Below are positions 7,708 to 16,505 of a DNA stretch of 64,000 nucleotides, piece after piece. The notes under the pieces are model-generated. The model ran no database searches and was not told the DNA's origin. It was given only the letters and a program-made list of their open reading frames with translations. Each line of letters begins with the position of its first letter. The stretch's first letter is position 1. This DNA comes from Thermus brockianus (lineage in GTDB: Bacteria > Deinococcota > Deinococci > Deinococcales > Thermaceae): positions 1,488,001 to 1,552,000 of the forward strand of contig NZ_CP016312.1 of NCBI RefSeq assembly GCF_001880325.1. The letters run 5' to 3'. Made by a program: the position numbers and the translations under genes.

Positions 7708-8325
7708 ATGGAGGCTACCCTTTCCGTTTTGGACGCCAAGACCGCGGCCCTAAGGCGCCGCTCCATCCGCCGCTATAGGCCGGACCCCGTGCCCGAGGAG
7801 CTCCTGCGGGATATTCTCCAGGCTGCCCTCCGGGCGCCTTCCGCTTGGAACCTGCAACCCTGGCGCCTTTTGGGGGTGCGGGACGCCGCCACCAAGAAGG
7901 CGCTTAGGGAAGCGGCCTTCGGCCAGGCCCAGGTGGAGGAGGCCCCCGTGGTCCTCGTCCTCTATGCGGACCTCGAGGACGCCCTCGCCCACCTGGACGA
8001 GGTCATCCACCCTGGGGTGCAAGGGGAGAAGCGGGAGGCGCAAAAGCGGGCCATCCAGGCCGCCTTTGCGGGGATGGACGCCAAGGAACGGGCCCAGTGG
8101 GCAGCGGGGCAGAGCTACATCCTGTTGGGGTACCTGCTTCTCCTCCTGGAAGCCCATGGGCTTGGGAGCGTGCCCATGTTGGGTTTTGACCCGGAAAAGG
8201 TAAAGGCCCTTCTGGGCCTCCCCGCCCACGTGGCCATCCCCGCCCTCCTGCCCCTGGGCTATCCCGCCGAGGAGGGGTACCCCTCCCACCGCCTGCCCTT
8301 GGAACGGGTGGTGGCCTGGCGCTAG
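7708..8325 (+). CDS. nox: NADH oxidase, nitroreductase family (FMN)
   Basis: 205 residues, exactly the length of T. thermophilus Nox. RRRSIRRYRPDPVPEE, LRAPSAWNLQPWR and AAGQSYILLGYLLLLLEAHGLGSVPMLGF are hallmark nitroreductase blocks that bind FMN and form the dimer. The enzyme oxidises NAD(P)H with oxygen, giving hydrogen peroxide, and can use other acceptors. The ATG at 7708 is chosen because it matches the known N-terminus; the frame is open further upstream. A CRP-like dyad lies upstream. Confidence 0.92.
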   Translation: MEATLSVLDAKTAALRRRSIRRYRPDPVPEELLRDILQAALRAPSAWNLQPWRLLGVRDAATKKALREAAFGQAQVEEAPVVLVLYADLEDALAHLDEVIHPGVQGEKREAQKRAIQAAFAGMDAKERAQWAAGQSYILLGYLLLLLEAHGLGSVPMLGFDPEKVKALLGLPAHVAIPALLPLGYPAEEGYPSHRLPLERVVAWR

Positions 8326-8728
8326 GGAAGGGGCCAGCGGGTCTCCCTCCTCCCGGCTAGGCCATCTGCGCAAGGGTGAACGCCAAGACCCCGCGGGCAT
8401 GGCTTAGCGTTCCCTTGCGCTAAAGGGGGTCCATGGTGCTTCGCCCATGGGCCTTCGGAGAAGGCATCGGGGTAGCGGGAATATAGGGCCTGTTCCCGTA
8501 TTGGGCCCACCCCGCTAGCGCTCTTGTATGGGAAACCCCCGCAGGAGGCGGGCCACGGGGCTTCTCCAAGCCTCCTTTCCAGGGGAAGGTGGGGGCCTTG
8601 ACCGCCTTTTCCGCAGGCTGCTGGGCGCCCCCTCGTGCCTTCCCGCTTGCCGGGCGATCTCGGCCCCGGGTCCTTCTCCGCCTCCTTTGGCCCGGTTCGC
8701 GCGCCCAGTCTGCCGCTATACTCGGGGC
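8326..8728 (+). other. 403-bp gene-free region rich in inverted repeats
   Basis: No convincing gene on either strand. Several strong stem-loops stand out: GCGCAAGGGTGAACGC (8368-8383) pairs with GCGTTCCCTTGCGC (8409-8422) with a 2-nt bulge; GGTCCATGG (8430-8438) pairs with CCATGGGCC (8447-8455); TAGCGGG near 8471 can pair with CCCGCTA near 8511; GGAGGC near 8544 pairs with GCCTCC near 8573. The last ~50 bp hold the hisC promoter. It could be a structured RNA, a dispersed non-coding repeat, or a decayed mobile element. Confidence 0.5.
8717..8722 (+). promoter_or_regulatory. -10 box of the his operon promoter
   Basis: TATACT ends 6 nt before the hisC ATG, placing the transcription start at or next to the A of ATG, i.e. 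a leaderless mRNA as is common in Thermus. No good -35 at 17 bp spacing is seen. Confidence 0.6.
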
Positions 8729-9772
8729 ATGCGGGCCTTCAAGGCGCACCTCCGGGACCTTACCCCCTACCCCTACAAGAAGGAGGAGGCCCCGGTGAAG
8801 CTGGACCAAAACGAAAGCCCCTTTGACCTGCCCGAGACCCTTAAGGAGGAGGCCCTTAGGCGGCTTAGGGGGCTTTCGTGGAACCGCTACCCAGAAATCC
8901 ACGCAGAAACCCTGAGAAGGCGCCTTGCCGCCCTGTTGGACTGGCCGGAGGAGGGGATCGTCCTGGCACCTGGCTCTAACCTCCTCATCCTGGCCCTGAG
9001 CCTGGCGGCGGAGGGGGTGTTGGACCTCGCGCCCTCCTTCCCCCACTACGCCCACGCCGCCCGGGTGGCGGGCACCCCTTACCGGGCGGTGCCCTTGGGG
9101 GAGGGCTTCGCCCTGCCCCTGGAGGAAGCCCTTTCCGCCTTCCGGGGCGGGGTTTTCTTCCTCCCCAACCCCCACGCCCCCACGGGGGCCCTTTTCCCCG
9201 AGGAGGCCCTTTTGGCCCTGGCGGAAAGGGCGAGGGCCGTGGAGGGGCTTCTCGTGGTGGACGAGGCCTACCGGGAGTTCGCCGGCACGGACTTTAGCCC
9301 CTTGGGCCGGGAAAACCCCCACGTGGCTTTCCTGCGCACCTTCTCTAAGGCTTTCTCCTTAGGGGGGATCCGGGCGGGGTACCTCCTGGCCCACCCCCGG
9401 GTGGCGGGGGTGGTGCGGGAGGTGCTCCCCCCCTTTGTCCTCCCCGCCCACACCGGGGCGGTCCTGGAGGTGGTCTTGGAAAACCCCGGCTACGTGGGGG
9501 AGGTGGTGGCGGAGGTGGTGCGGGAAAGGGAACGGGTCTACACCGTCCTAAAGGCCCACCCCACCTGGCACCCCTACCCGAGCCACACCAACTTCCTCCT
9601 GGTGCGGACGCCGGACGCCGAGGCGGCCTTCCGCCACCTCCTCGCCCAAGGGGTCTTGGTGCGGCGGCAGGACCGGTACCCGGGCCTTGCCGGGTGCATC
9701 CGGGTCACCGTGGGGCGGAAGGAGGAGATGGACGCCTTCTTGCGGGCGGCTTTCGGGGTGGCCTATGCGTGA
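8729..9772 (+). CDS. hisC: Histidinol-phosphate aminotransferase
   Basis: 347 residues, a PLP aminotransferase of fold type I. Visible landmarks are KLDQNESPFDLP at the N-terminus, FLPNPHAPTGALFP, VVDEAYREF, and FLRTFSKAFSLGGIRAGY with the catalytic lysine in TFSKAFSLGG. It converts imidazole-acetol phosphate to histidinol phosphate with glutamate. The ATG at 8729 follows a TATACT box; longer in-frame extensions are discarded. hisB starts 8 bp before its stop, and hisH follows, so histidine genes form an operon. Confidence 0.92.
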   Translation: MRAFKAHLRDLTPYPYKKEEAPVKLDQNESPFDLPETLKEEALRRLRGLSWNRYPEIHAETLRRRLAALLDWPEEGIVLAPGSNLLILALSLAAEGVLDLAPSFPHYAHAARVAGTPYRAVPLGEGFALPLEEALSAFRGGVFFLPNPHAPTGALFPEEALLALAERARAVEGLLVVDEAYREFAGTDFSPLGRENPHVAFLRTFSKAFSLGGIRAGYLLAHPRVAGVVREVLPPFVLPAHTGAVLEVVLENPGYVGEVVAEVVRERERVYTVLKAHPTWHPYPSHTNFLLVRTPDAEAAFRHLLAQGVLVRRQDRYPGLAGCIRVTVGRKEEMDAFLRAAFGVAYA

Positions 9773-10349
9773 GGCTTTGGTGGAGAGGAGCACGGCGGAG
9801 ACCTGGGTCCGCCTCCGTTTGGGCTTGGATGGCCCCGTGGGGGGGAAGGTGGCCACGGGGCTTCCCTTTTTGGACCACATGCTCCTCCAGCTCCAGCGGC
9901 ACGGGCGCTTCCTCCTGGAGGTGGAGGCTAAGGGGGACCTGGAGGTGGACGTGCACCACCTGGTGGAGGACGTGGGCATCACCCTGGGTATGGCCCTGAA
10001 GGAGGCCTTGGGGGAGGGGAGGGGTATAGAGCGCTATGGGGAGGCCTTCGCCCCCATGGACGAGACCTTGGTCCTCTGCGTGGTGGACCTTTCGGGCCGG
10101 CCCCACCTGGCGTACCACCCCGAGGCGTGGCCCGTGGTGGGGGAGGCGGGCGGGGTGAACCCCTACCACCTACGGGAGTTTTTGCGGGGGCTGGTGAACC
10201 ACGGGCGGCTTACCCTCCACCTGAGGCGTTTGGCGGGGCGGGAGGCCCACCACGTGCTGGAGGCGAGCTTTAAGGCCCTGGCCCGGGCCCTCCACAAGGC
10301 CACCCGCCTCACGGGGGAGGGGCTTCCCAGCACCAAGGGGGTGCTTTAG
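9765..10349 (+). CDS. hisB: Imidazoleglycerol-phosphate dehydratase
   Basis: 194 residues. FLDHMLLQLQRHG and DVHHLVEDVGITLG carry the paired metal-binding His/Glu motifs, repeated in the second half (GGVNPYHLREFLRGLVNHG, EAHHVLEASFKALARAL). It is the monofunctional bacterial form. It dehydrates imidazoleglycerol phosphate to imidazole-acetol phosphate, the substrate of the adjacent HisC. The ATG overlaps the hisC stop by 8 bp and its own stop overlaps the hisH GTG, indicating translational coupling. Confidence 0.93.
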   Translation: MREALVERSTAETWVRLRLGLDGPVGGKVATGLPFLDHMLLQLQRHGRFLLEVEAKGDLEVDVHHLVEDVGITLGMALKEALGEGRGIERYGEAFAPMDETLVLCVVDLSGRPHLAYHPEAWPVVGEAGGVNPYHLREFLRGLVNHGRLTLHLRRLAGREAHHVLEASFKALARALHKATRLTGEGLPSTKGVL

Positions 10350-10945
10350 TGCGGGCCCTCCTCCTTGACTACGGCTCGGGGAACCTCAGGAGCGCCGCCA
10401 AGGCCCTCGAGGCCTCGGGGTTCGCCGTGGCGGTCTCCGCCGACCCCAAGGCCCACCCGGAAGCGGACCTCCTGGTCCTCCCGGGCCAGGGCCACTTCGG
10501 CCAGGTGATGGAGGCCTTCGCCCGAAGCGGCTTCCTGGAAAGGGTCCTCGCCCATCTGGAAAGGGGGCTTCCCTTCCTGGGCATCTGCGTGGGGATGCAG
10601 GTCCTCTACGAGGGGAGCGAGGAGGCGCCTGGGGTGAAGGGGCTTGGGCTGGTGCCGGGGCTGGTGCGCCGCTTTCCCCGGGGGCGGGTCCCCCAGATGG
10701 GCTGGAACGCCCTGGCCTTTCAGGGGCCTTTCGCCCGCCTCACGGGCCGCCACTTCTACTTCGCCAACTCCTACTATGGCCCCCTTACCCCGTACGCCCT
10801 CGGGGTCGGGGAGTACGAGGGAACCCCCTTCACCGCCCTTGTGGCCAAGGAAAACCTCCTCGCCCCCCAGTTCCACCCCGAGAAGAGCGGCCGGGCGGGC
10901 CTTGCCTTTTTGGAGCTAGCCCGCCGCTACTTTGAGGTCCTCTAG
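10349..10945 (+). CDS. hisH: Imidazole glycerol phosphate synthase, glutaminase subunit
   Basis: 198 residues, class I glutamine amidotransferase. The nucleophile is in GICVGMQ and the His-Glu pair in QFHPEKSG; DYGSGNLRS marks the N-terminus. It supplies ammonia to HisF, which is not in this window. GTG start overlaps the hisB stop. The 3' end overlaps the convergent PfkB kinase gene by 30 bp. Confidence 0.93.
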   Translation: MRALLLDYGSGNLRSAAKALEASGFAVAVSADPKAHPEADLLVLPGQGHFGQVMEAFARSGFLERVLAHLERGLPFLGICVGMQVLYEGSEEAPGVKGLGLVPGLVRRFPRGRVPQMGWNALAFQGPFARLTGRHFYFANSYYGPLTPYALGVGEYEGTPFTALVAKENLLAPQFHPEKSGRAGLAFLELARRYFEVL

Positions 10946-11836
10946 GGTGATCAGGCGGCCCTGGGCCCCAAGCCCCGTGGCCGCCAAAGCCCCCGCCAGG
11001 TTGGCGAGCCTCCCCGCCTCTACGGGGCTTTTGCCCTCCAAGATGGCGTGGGCGAAGGCGGCGGTGTAGGCGTCCCCGGCCCCCGTGGAGTCCACGATGT
11101 CCTCTATGGGGAAAGGCTCTAGGAGCTCCTCCCCTTCCGGGGTCACCACGATGGAGCCCATGGCCCCCACCTTGATGGCCAGGTGGGCAAACCCCTCGGC
11201 CCGAAGCCGGGCCACCCCTTCGGAGAGGGAGGAGGCGCCGGTGAGGGCGAGGAGCTCGGTCTGGTTCATGAGGAGCCAAGAAACGCCTCTTAGGTACTTC
11301 AAAAGCTCCGCCCCCGCTGCCCGCACCGCCCCCGTGCCCAAGTCGGCGAAGATGGGGAGTTCCCGTTTCCTGGCGGCCTCCAGGACCTCCACGGCGTAGC
11401 TCCGGGTGGCCCCCCCCACCAGGGCGTAGGCGGAGAGGACCACGGCGTCCACGGTGTCCAGGTAGCGGGGCTTGAAGAGGGCGGGGTCCAGGTGGCGGCT
11501 CGCTCCTTCAGCGCTCACCATGGCCCTTTCCCCGCCGGGCACCACCAGGATGAGGACGGAGCTCGTGGTGTGGTCGGGGTCCTCCTGGAGGTGCTTCAGG
11601 TCCACCCCCACCTCCCGCACCCGGCTCAGGGCGAGCTCGGCGAAGGGGTCCTGGCCCACCCGCCCCGCCAGCTGGACCCGGTGGCCTAGGCTTGCCAGCT
11701 GGACCGCCAAGGTGCCCCCTGCCCCCCCTGGCTTCATCAGGGCCCGCCTCGAGGGCACCTCCTCCCCCGGCTCCGGTATACGCTCCACAAAAAAGAGCAG
11801 GTCCACGGAAACATCCCCTAGCACGAAGAACCGCAT
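10916..11836 (-). CDS. PfkB family carbohydrate kinase
   Basis: 306 residues of the ribokinase fold. The N-terminal GDVSVDLLFFVERIPEPGEE and GGAGGTLAVQLASLG bind sugar; the C-terminal DSTGAGDAYTAAF is the PfkB signature with catalytic Asp. Sugar specificity cannot be read from sequence; ribose, 2-keto-3-deoxygluconate and nucleosides are possible. It is monocistronic, convergent with hisH, and preceded on the minus strand by TATAGT (rc of 11872-11877). Confidence 0.8.
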   Translation of the reverse strand: MRFFVLGDVSVDLLFFVERIPEPGEEVPSRRALMKPGGAGGTLAVQLASLGHRVQLAGRVGQDPFAELALSRVREVGVDLKHLQEDPDHTTSSVLILVVPGGERAMVSAEGASRHLDPALFKPRYLDTVDAVVLSAYALVGGATRSYAVEVLEAARKRELPIFADLGTGAVRAAGAELLKYLRGVSWLLMNQTELLALTGASSLSEGVARLRAEGFAHLAIKVGAMGSIVVTPEGEELLEPFPIEDIVDSTGAGDAYTAAFAHAILEGKSPVEAGRLANLAGALAATGLGAQGRLITLEDLKVAAG

Positions 11837-11939
11837 CTTGCCTCCTTCCGCAAGGCGCAGGGTTTGCCCTCACTATACCGCAAGGGCCCCGTTGCTTTGG
11901 GAGGAGTATACCCAGGGCTTATGAGAAGAGATTAACGAG

Positions 11940-13070
11940 CTAGAAGCGGCGGTCCACCACGAGGCCCCCCTCCAGCTCGCCCACGAGCTCCACCTCGTCC
12001 AGCCTCAGCCCCGTGGCCTTCTGGATGGCCTCGTAAAGCCCCGCCGGCACCTTTTCCGCCTTCAGGCGGAGCACCAGCTTGTCCGTGCCCTCCAGCTTCC
12101 TGTCCACCACCACCTGGAAGCCCTTGGGGTCCAGGCCGAAGCCCGCCAGGATAGGGGCGAGCTCCGTGGGGTAGAGCTTTACCCCCTTCACCTTCACCAT
12201 CTGGTCCGTGCGGCCGAAGACCCCGCGGGGCAGGACGGTAAGCCCCTCCCGGCGCTCGGCCAGGGCCAGGTCCCCGGTGCGGAAGCGGACCATGGGCATG
12301 AGGGTGCGGCTTAGGGCGGTGACCACCAGCTCCCCCTTTTCTCCCGGCGCCACGGGCTTGAGGGTTTCCGGGTCCAGTACCTCCAGGACGGCCATCTCGG
12401 GGATTTCCCAAAGCCCGTCCTTGGCCAGGTTTTCCCCGGCCACGATACCGAGCTCGCTGGTGCCGTAGGCGTCCAGGGCCACCCCGCCCAGAAGGGCCTC
12501 CACCTTTTCCCGGAAGCCGGGCACCGAGGTGAAGGGCTCCCCGCCCGCCAGAAGCAGGCTAAACCGCCCCCCCGCCTGGGCCACCTTCAGGGCGAAGGAG
12601 GGGTTGGTGACCAGCACGTCAAACTGGGGGCTCAGCTCCGCGATGCGCCCCGCTTCCCCAGGCCCGTGGGGGAAGACCAGGTTCCCCGCCAGGACCAAGG
12701 CCTCGTGGAAAAGCCACCCCCCGGCGAAGACGTGGTAGCTGAAGGCCACGAGGACCCGCTTCCCCGTAAGGCCAAGCCGCCGGTAGTGGGCGGCGAGGGC
12801 CTCCGCCTGGTAGCGGAGGTCCTCCTCGGAGAGGTACTCCGGCATCCAGCCCATGAGGGGGCTTGGGGTGAGGTGCATGAGCCTTGCCCCTTCTGGAGGG
12901 GTGGGGTGTTCCTTGAGGTAGGCCACCCACTCCTCCCGGGTGGTGAGGGGCAGGGCGGGGAGGGTCTCGGGGGACACCCCTTCCGGGTCCACCTCCTTGA
13001 GCTTCTCCCGGTAGACGGGGTGGGCCTTGGCCGCACGGATAACCTCCCTTAGGCGCTGGGTCCGGTCCAT
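11940..13070 (-). CDS. Phenylacetate-CoA ligase (PaaK)-like AMP-forming enzyme
   Basis: 376 residues, shorter than typical PaaK (~430). The adenylate-forming signatures are DAYGTSELG, MVRFRTGDLA and GRTDQMVKVKGVKLYP, the last two typical of the PaaK branch. It activates an aromatic or other carboxylic acid as acyl-AMP, then acyl-CoA. No other phenylacetate catabolic gene is nearby; its start overlaps the 3' end of purK by 22 bp, so it may be co-transcribed with purine genes. The substrate is unknown. Confidence 0.75.
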   Translation of the reverse strand: MDRTQRLREVIRAAKAHPVYREKLKEVDPEGVSPETLPALPLTTREEWVAYLKEHPTPPEGARLMHLTPSPLMGWMPEYLSEEDLRYQAEALAAHYRRLGLTGKRVLVAFSYHVFAGGWLFHEALVLAGNLVFPHGPGEAGRIAELSPQFDVLVTNPSFALKVAQAGGRFSLLLAGGEPFTSVPGFREKVEALLGGVALDAYGTSELGIVAGENLAKDGLWEIPEMAVLEVLDPETLKPVAPGEKGELVVTALSRTLMPMVRFRTGDLALAERREGLTVLPRGVFGRTDQMVKVKGVKLYPTELAPILAGFGLDPKGFQVVVDRKLEGTDKLVLRLKAEKVPAGLYEAIQKATGLRLDEVELVGELEGGLVVDRRF

Positions 13071-14191
13071 CCTTCGCCTCCTTTGCCCCCGATTATACCG
13101 GGGCTTCCCGCCAGGGCGAGGAGCCGGGGGAGGTCCCTTTGGAGCTCCTCCCAGGTGTCCCGCCTTAGGGTGATGTGCCCCACCTTGCGCCCGGGGCGTA
13201 CCCCCTTGCCGTACCAGTGGAGGTGGGCGCCCTCCAGGGCCAGGACCTCCGCCCAGTCCGGTTTCAGGCCGATGAGGTTAGCCATGGCGCTAAATCCCCG
13301 AGGGGCGGTGCTCCCCAAGGGGAGGCCCAGGATGGCCCTCAGGTGGTTTTCAAACTGGCTCGTCTCCGCTCCCTCCAGGGTCCAGTGGCCGGAGTTGTGG
13401 ACCCGGGGGGCCATCTCGTTGAAGAGGAGCTCCTCGCCTACCTGGAAAAACTCCAGGGCCAGGACGCCCGCGTAGTCCAAGGCCCGGAGGGCCTCCTTGG
13501 CGTAGGCTTCCGCCTTCCGCTGCAGGGCCTCCGCAAGCCCGGGGGCGGGGGCCAAGGAAAGGCGGAGGATCCCCCCTCGGTGGTGGTTTTCCACCAGGGG
13601 ATAAAAGGCCAGGGCCCCGTCCCGTCCCCGCACGGCGAGGAGGGAGACCTCCCGGTCAAAGGGGACGAAGCCCTCCAGGAGGAGGCCTTTTTCCCCTAGG
13701 GCTTTCAGGGCCTCCAGGGCCTCGCCTTCCGTGCGCACCAGGGCCTGCCCCTTGCCGTCGTACCCCCCGCGGCGGGTCTTGAGGAGGGCGGGAAGGCCCA
13801 CCGCCTTCAGGGCCTCCTTCAGGTCCCCCTCCCCGTCCACGGGGTGGAAGGGCGGGGTGGGGATTCCGAGCGCCCGCATGAAGGACTTTTCCTGGAGGCG
13901 GTCCTGGGCCACCTCCAGGGCCTTGGGGGGCGGGAAAACGGGGAGGCTTTGGGCCAGGCGCTTGGCCGCCTCCACCGGGACGTTTTCAAACTCGTAGGTC
14001 ACGAGGTCCAGGCCCTGGGCAAAGCGGGAGAGGGCCTCGAGGTCGGCGAACTCCCCCACGCAAAGCTCCCCCACCTGCCCGGCGCAGGCCTCGGGGGAGG
14101 GGTCCAGGAAGCGGAAGGAAAGCCCCAAGGGGTAGCCCGCCAGGGCCAGCATCCGCCCAAGCTGCCCCCCACCCAGGATGCCCACCCTCAC
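13049..14191 (-). CDS. purK: N5-carboxyaminoimidazole ribonucleotide synthase
   Basis: 380 residues, ATP-grasp enzyme, GTG start. [17 protein letters not shown] is the N-terminal nucleotide-binding block; [23 protein letters not shown] and [29 protein letters not shown] are PurK landmarks. It carboxylates AIR using bicarbonate and ATP. purE lies immediately upstream with a 4-bp overlap, forming the usual purE-purK pair. Confidence 0.93.
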   Translation of the reverse strand: MRVGILGGGQLGRMLALAGYPLGLSFRFLDPSPEACAGQVGELCVGEFADLEALSRFAQGLDLVTYEFENVPVEAAKRLAQSLPVFPPPKALEVAQDRLQEKSFMRALGIPTPPFHPVDGEGDLKEALKAVGLPALLKTRRGGYDGKGQALVRTEGEALEALKALGEKGLLLEGFVPFDREVSLLAVRGRDGALAFYPLVENHHRGGILRLSLAPAPGLAEALQRKAEAYAKEALRALDYAGVLALEFFQVGEELLFNEMAPRVHNSGHWTLEGAETSQFENHLRAILGLPLGSTAPRGFSAMANLIGLKPDWAEVLALEGAHLHWYGKGVRPGRKVGHITLRRDTWEELQRDLPRLLALAGSPGIIGGKGGEGWTGPSA

Positions 14192-14682
14192 GCTTCCTCC
14201 CGGGGGTCGGGGTGGGCCAGGACGGCCTCCGTCTGCGCCTTGCGGTAGGCCTTGAGGCGCTCCATCACCTCAGGGTGCTTGAGGCCGATGATGCTGGCGG
14301 CGAGGAGGGCGGCGTTCACCGCCCCCGCCCTCCCGATGGCCAGGGTGCCCACGGGGACGCCGGCGGGCATCTGGACGATGGAAAGGAGGGAGTCTAGCCC
14401 TTTGAGGGCTTGGCTTTCCACGGGGACCCCGAGCACGGGCAAGGGGGTGTGGGCGGCGGTCATGCCCGGGAGGTGGGCCGCCCCCCCGGCCCCGGCGATG
14501 AGGACCATAAGTCCCCGTTCCTCGGCGCTTTGGGCGTAGGCGGCCATGAGGTCGGGGGTGCGGTGGGCGGAGACCACCCGCACCTCGTAGGGGATGCCCA
14601 AGGCGTCCAGGGTTTCCGCGGCGTGGCGCATGGTTTCCCAGTCCGAGCGGGAGCCCATGATAAGACCTACCAAAGGCGCCAT
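14188..14682 (-). CDS. purE: N5-carboxyaminoimidazole ribonucleotide mutase
   Basis: 164 residues from the ATG at 14682; a longer open frame exists but this start matches the family N-terminus ([16 protein letters not shown]) and sits 8 nt after a TACAAT box. SAHRTPDLM and [11 protein letters not shown] are the conserved substrate loops. It moves the carboxylate of N5-CAIR to give CAIR, directly after PurK. A carbon-supply link to the divergent bicarbonate transporter sbtA is suggestive, since PurK consumes bicarbonate. Confidence 0.93.
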   Translation of the reverse strand: MAPLVGLIMGSRSDWETMRHAAETLDALGIPYEVRVVSAHRTPDLMAAYAQSAEERGLMVLIAGAGGAAHLPGMTAAHTPLPVLGVPVESQALKGLDSLLSIVQMPAGVPVGTLAIGRAGAVNAALLAASIIGLKHPEVMERLKAYRKAQTEAVLAHPDPREEA

Positions 14683-14690
14683 CGTACCGG

Positions 14691-14719
14691 ATTGTAAAAG
14701 CCCTTCTTCCCGCAGTAAA
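14691..14719 (-). promoter_or_regulatory. purE-purK promoter
   Basis: On the minus strand TTTACT (14714-14719) and TACAAT (14691-14696) are separated by 17 bp, with the purE ATG 8 nt downstream, i.e. a leaderless transcript. The divergent sbtA start lies only 47 bp from the purE start, so both promoters share this interval. Confidence 0.65.
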
Positions 14720-14729
14720 GCTTGGGGGT

Positions 14730-15686
14730 ATGGACGCCCTAGAGCTCCTTCGGCTAAACCTCCTTTCCCCCATGGTCCTGGCCTTCTTCCTGGGGATGGC
14801 GGCAAGGCTTTTGAAAAGCGACCTGGCCTTTCCCGAGGTCCTGTATACGGCGCTATCCATCTACCTCCTCTTCGCCATCGGCTTTAAGGGCGGGGTGGAG
14901 CTTTCCAAGACCCCTTTCCTGGTGCTCCTCCTTCCCGCCTTGGCCACCCTTTTCCTCGGGCTTTTGCGCCCCCTTACGGGCTATTTCCTGGCCCGGAAGG
15001 CCCTGGGGGTAAGCCGGGTGGACGCCTCCGCCTTGGCCGCCCACTACGGCTCGGTTTCCGCCGTGACCTTCCTCGCCGCCCTTACCTTCGCCCAGGCCCT
15101 GGGGGAAAGGCCCGAAGGGTTTTTGCCCACCCTGGTGGCCCTCTTGGAGGTGCCGGGCATCGTGGTGGCCCTCCTCTTGGGCAAGCGGGGTGGGGGGAAC
15201 CTGGGGGAAGCCCTTAGGGAGGTGCTGACGGGGAAGAGCGTGGTCCTTTTGGTGGGGGGGCTTTTGGTGGGGCTCCTTTCCGGGGAAAGGGGCATGGAGC
15301 GGGTCAAGCCCTTCTTCGTGGACCCCTTCTATGGGGCCCTCACCCTCTTCCTTTTGGACATGGGGATGGTGGCGGCCTCGAGGCTTTCCGTCCTGAGGCG
15401 GGTGGGTTTCCGCCTGGTCCTTTACGGGACCCTCCTCCCCCTCCTCCACGGGGCCCTTGGGGTCTATCTGGGCCACCTGGGGGGGCTTTCCCCTGGGGGG
15501 GCCATGGTGTTTGGGGCCATGGCGGCGAGCAGCAGCTACATCGCCGCCCCGGCGGCGGTGCGCATCGCCCTGCCCGAGGCCAACCCCAGCCTCTACCTAG
15601 GGGCGAGCCTGGCCATCACCTTTCCCTTTAACCTGGTCTTGGGGATACCCATCTACCACGCCCTGGCCAAGGCGATAGGGGGGTGA
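14730..15686 (+). CDS. sbtA: Sodium-dependent bicarbonate transporter SbtA
   Basis: 318 residues with about ten hydrophobic spans arranged as two inverted halves. [15 protein letters not shown] in the first half and [30 protein letters not shown] in the second are SbtA (PF05982) signatures. In cyanobacteria the family imports bicarbonate with sodium. Downstream, 3 bp away, is its PII-like partner SbtB. In a heterotroph bicarbonate would feed anaplerosis and biosynthetic carboxylations such as PurK, which is divergently encoded here. Confidence 0.85.
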   Translation: MDALELLRLNLLSPMVLAFFLGMAARLLKSDLAFPEVLYTALSIYLLFAIGFKGGVELSKTPFLVLLLPALATLFLGLLRPLTGYFLARKALGVSRVDASALAAHYGSVSAVTFLAALTFAQALGERPEGFLPTLVALLEVPGIVVALLLGKRGGGNLGEALREVLTGKSVVLLVGGLLVGLLSGERGMERVKPFFVDPFYGALTLFLLDMGMVAASRLSVLRRVGFRLVLYGTLLPLLHGALGVYLGHLGGLSPGGAMVFGAMAASSSYIAAPAAVRIALPEANPSLYLGASLAITFPFNLVLGIPIYHALAKAIGG

Positions 15687-15689
15687 GCC

Positions 15690-15992
15690 GTGAACCTGGT
15701 GCCCTTGAAGCTGGTGACCATCGTGGCGGAAAGCCTCTTGGAGAAGCGGCTGGTGGAGGAGATTAAGCGGCTTGGCGCCAAGGGCTACACCATCGTCCCT
15801 GCCCGGGGGGAGGGCTCGAGGGGCGTGCGGAGCGTGGACTGGGAGGGGCAGAACATCCGCCTAGAGACCATCGTTTCCGAGGAGGTGGCCCTAAAGATAT
15901 TGGAGCGCCTTCAGGAGGCTTACTTTCCCCACTACGCCGTCATCGCCTACGTGGAGAACGTCTTCGTGGTGCGGGGGGAGAAGTACGTTTAG
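15690..15992 (+). CDS. sbtB: PII-like signalling protein SbtB
   Basis: 100 residues, GTG start. LKLVTIVAESLLEKRLVEEIKRLGAKGYTIVPARGEGSRG is the PII ferredoxin-like fold with the T-loop region. SbtB-type proteins bind adenine nucleotides, including cAMP, and dock on SbtA to control transport. The C-terminus ends at GEKYV, without the cysteine pair of the redox R-loop found in some cyanobacterial SbtB. The 3' end overlaps the convergent DedA gene by 4 bp. Confidence 0.85.
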   Translation: MNLVPLKLVTIVAESLLEKRLVEEIKRLGAKGYTIVPARGEGSRGVRSVDWEGQNIRLETIVSEEVALKILERLQEAYFPHYAVIAYVENVFVVRGEKYV

Positions 15993-16504
15993 CGCCGCCG
16001 GAGGAGGGGAAGGAGGGCGAGGAGGAGAAGGAGGGGCCAAAGGAGCCAAGGGGAAACCCGCTGGCCGAGGAAATAGGCGAGGAGGACGAGGCCCTGGGTC
16101 CAAAGGAGGCTCCCCAAGGCGGCAAGGCCCAGGTAAAGGGCGAGGGGGAAGCCTAAGGCCCCAAGGAGGAGGGGGAGGGCCGTGCGCACCCCGGGGAGGA
16201 AAGGGGCAAGGAGGAGGGCCGTGGGGCCCAAGCGAAGCAGGACCCGTTCGGCGCGGGCAAGAAGCGCCTCGGGTAGCCGCTTGCGCACCCCTTTGCCCAG
16301 GGCCCGGCCAATGGCGTAGCCCACCCCGTGCCCCAGGAAGCTTCCGAGGAAGAGGAGGGGAAGGAGGGGGAAGAGGCTAAGGCGCCCTTCCCCCGCCAAG
16401 GCCCCCAGGGCCAGGAGCAGGGTGTCGCCCCCGGGGACGAAAAGCCCGAAGGGAAAGCCCACCTCCAGGAAGAGGACAAGGGCGGGGGCGAGGTAGGCCC
16501 ACAT
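15989..16504 (-). CDS. DedA family membrane protein
   Basis: 171 residues with 4-5 hydrophobic segments. EVGFPFGLFVPGGDTLLLALGALAG and FLGSFLGHGVGYAIGRALG, then FLPGVRTALPLLLGALGFP, are the DedA/SNARE-associated (VTT) blocks. Members move undecaprenyl phosphate or other lipids across the membrane. It follows terC by one base on the minus strand, so it is probably read through from the riboswitch-controlled transcript. Confidence 0.8.
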   Translation of the reverse strand: MWAYLAPALVLFLEVGFPFGLFVPGGDTLLLALGALAGEGRLSLFPLLPLLFLGSFLGHGVGYAIGRALGKGVRKRLPEALLARAERVLLRLGPTALLLAPFLPGVRTALPLLLGALGFPLALYLGLAALGSLLWTQGLVLLAYFLGQRVSPWLLWPLLLLLALLPLLRRR

Positions 16505-16505
16505 C

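Noticed and set aside
8322..8510. 62-codon minus-strand frame in the gene-free region
   Set aside because: It simply reads through the inverted repeats, has no ribosome binding site or family, and fits a structured non-coding element better.
8600..8728. Possible histidine leader peptide upstream of hisC
   Set aside because: No run of His codons in any frame, and the TATACT box 6 nt before the ATG predicts a leaderless mRNA.
8420..9322. Long minus-strand open frame opposite hisC
   Set aside because: Low-complexity Gly/Pro/Arg-rich translation in antisense to a clear gene; a by-product of GC-rich codon use.
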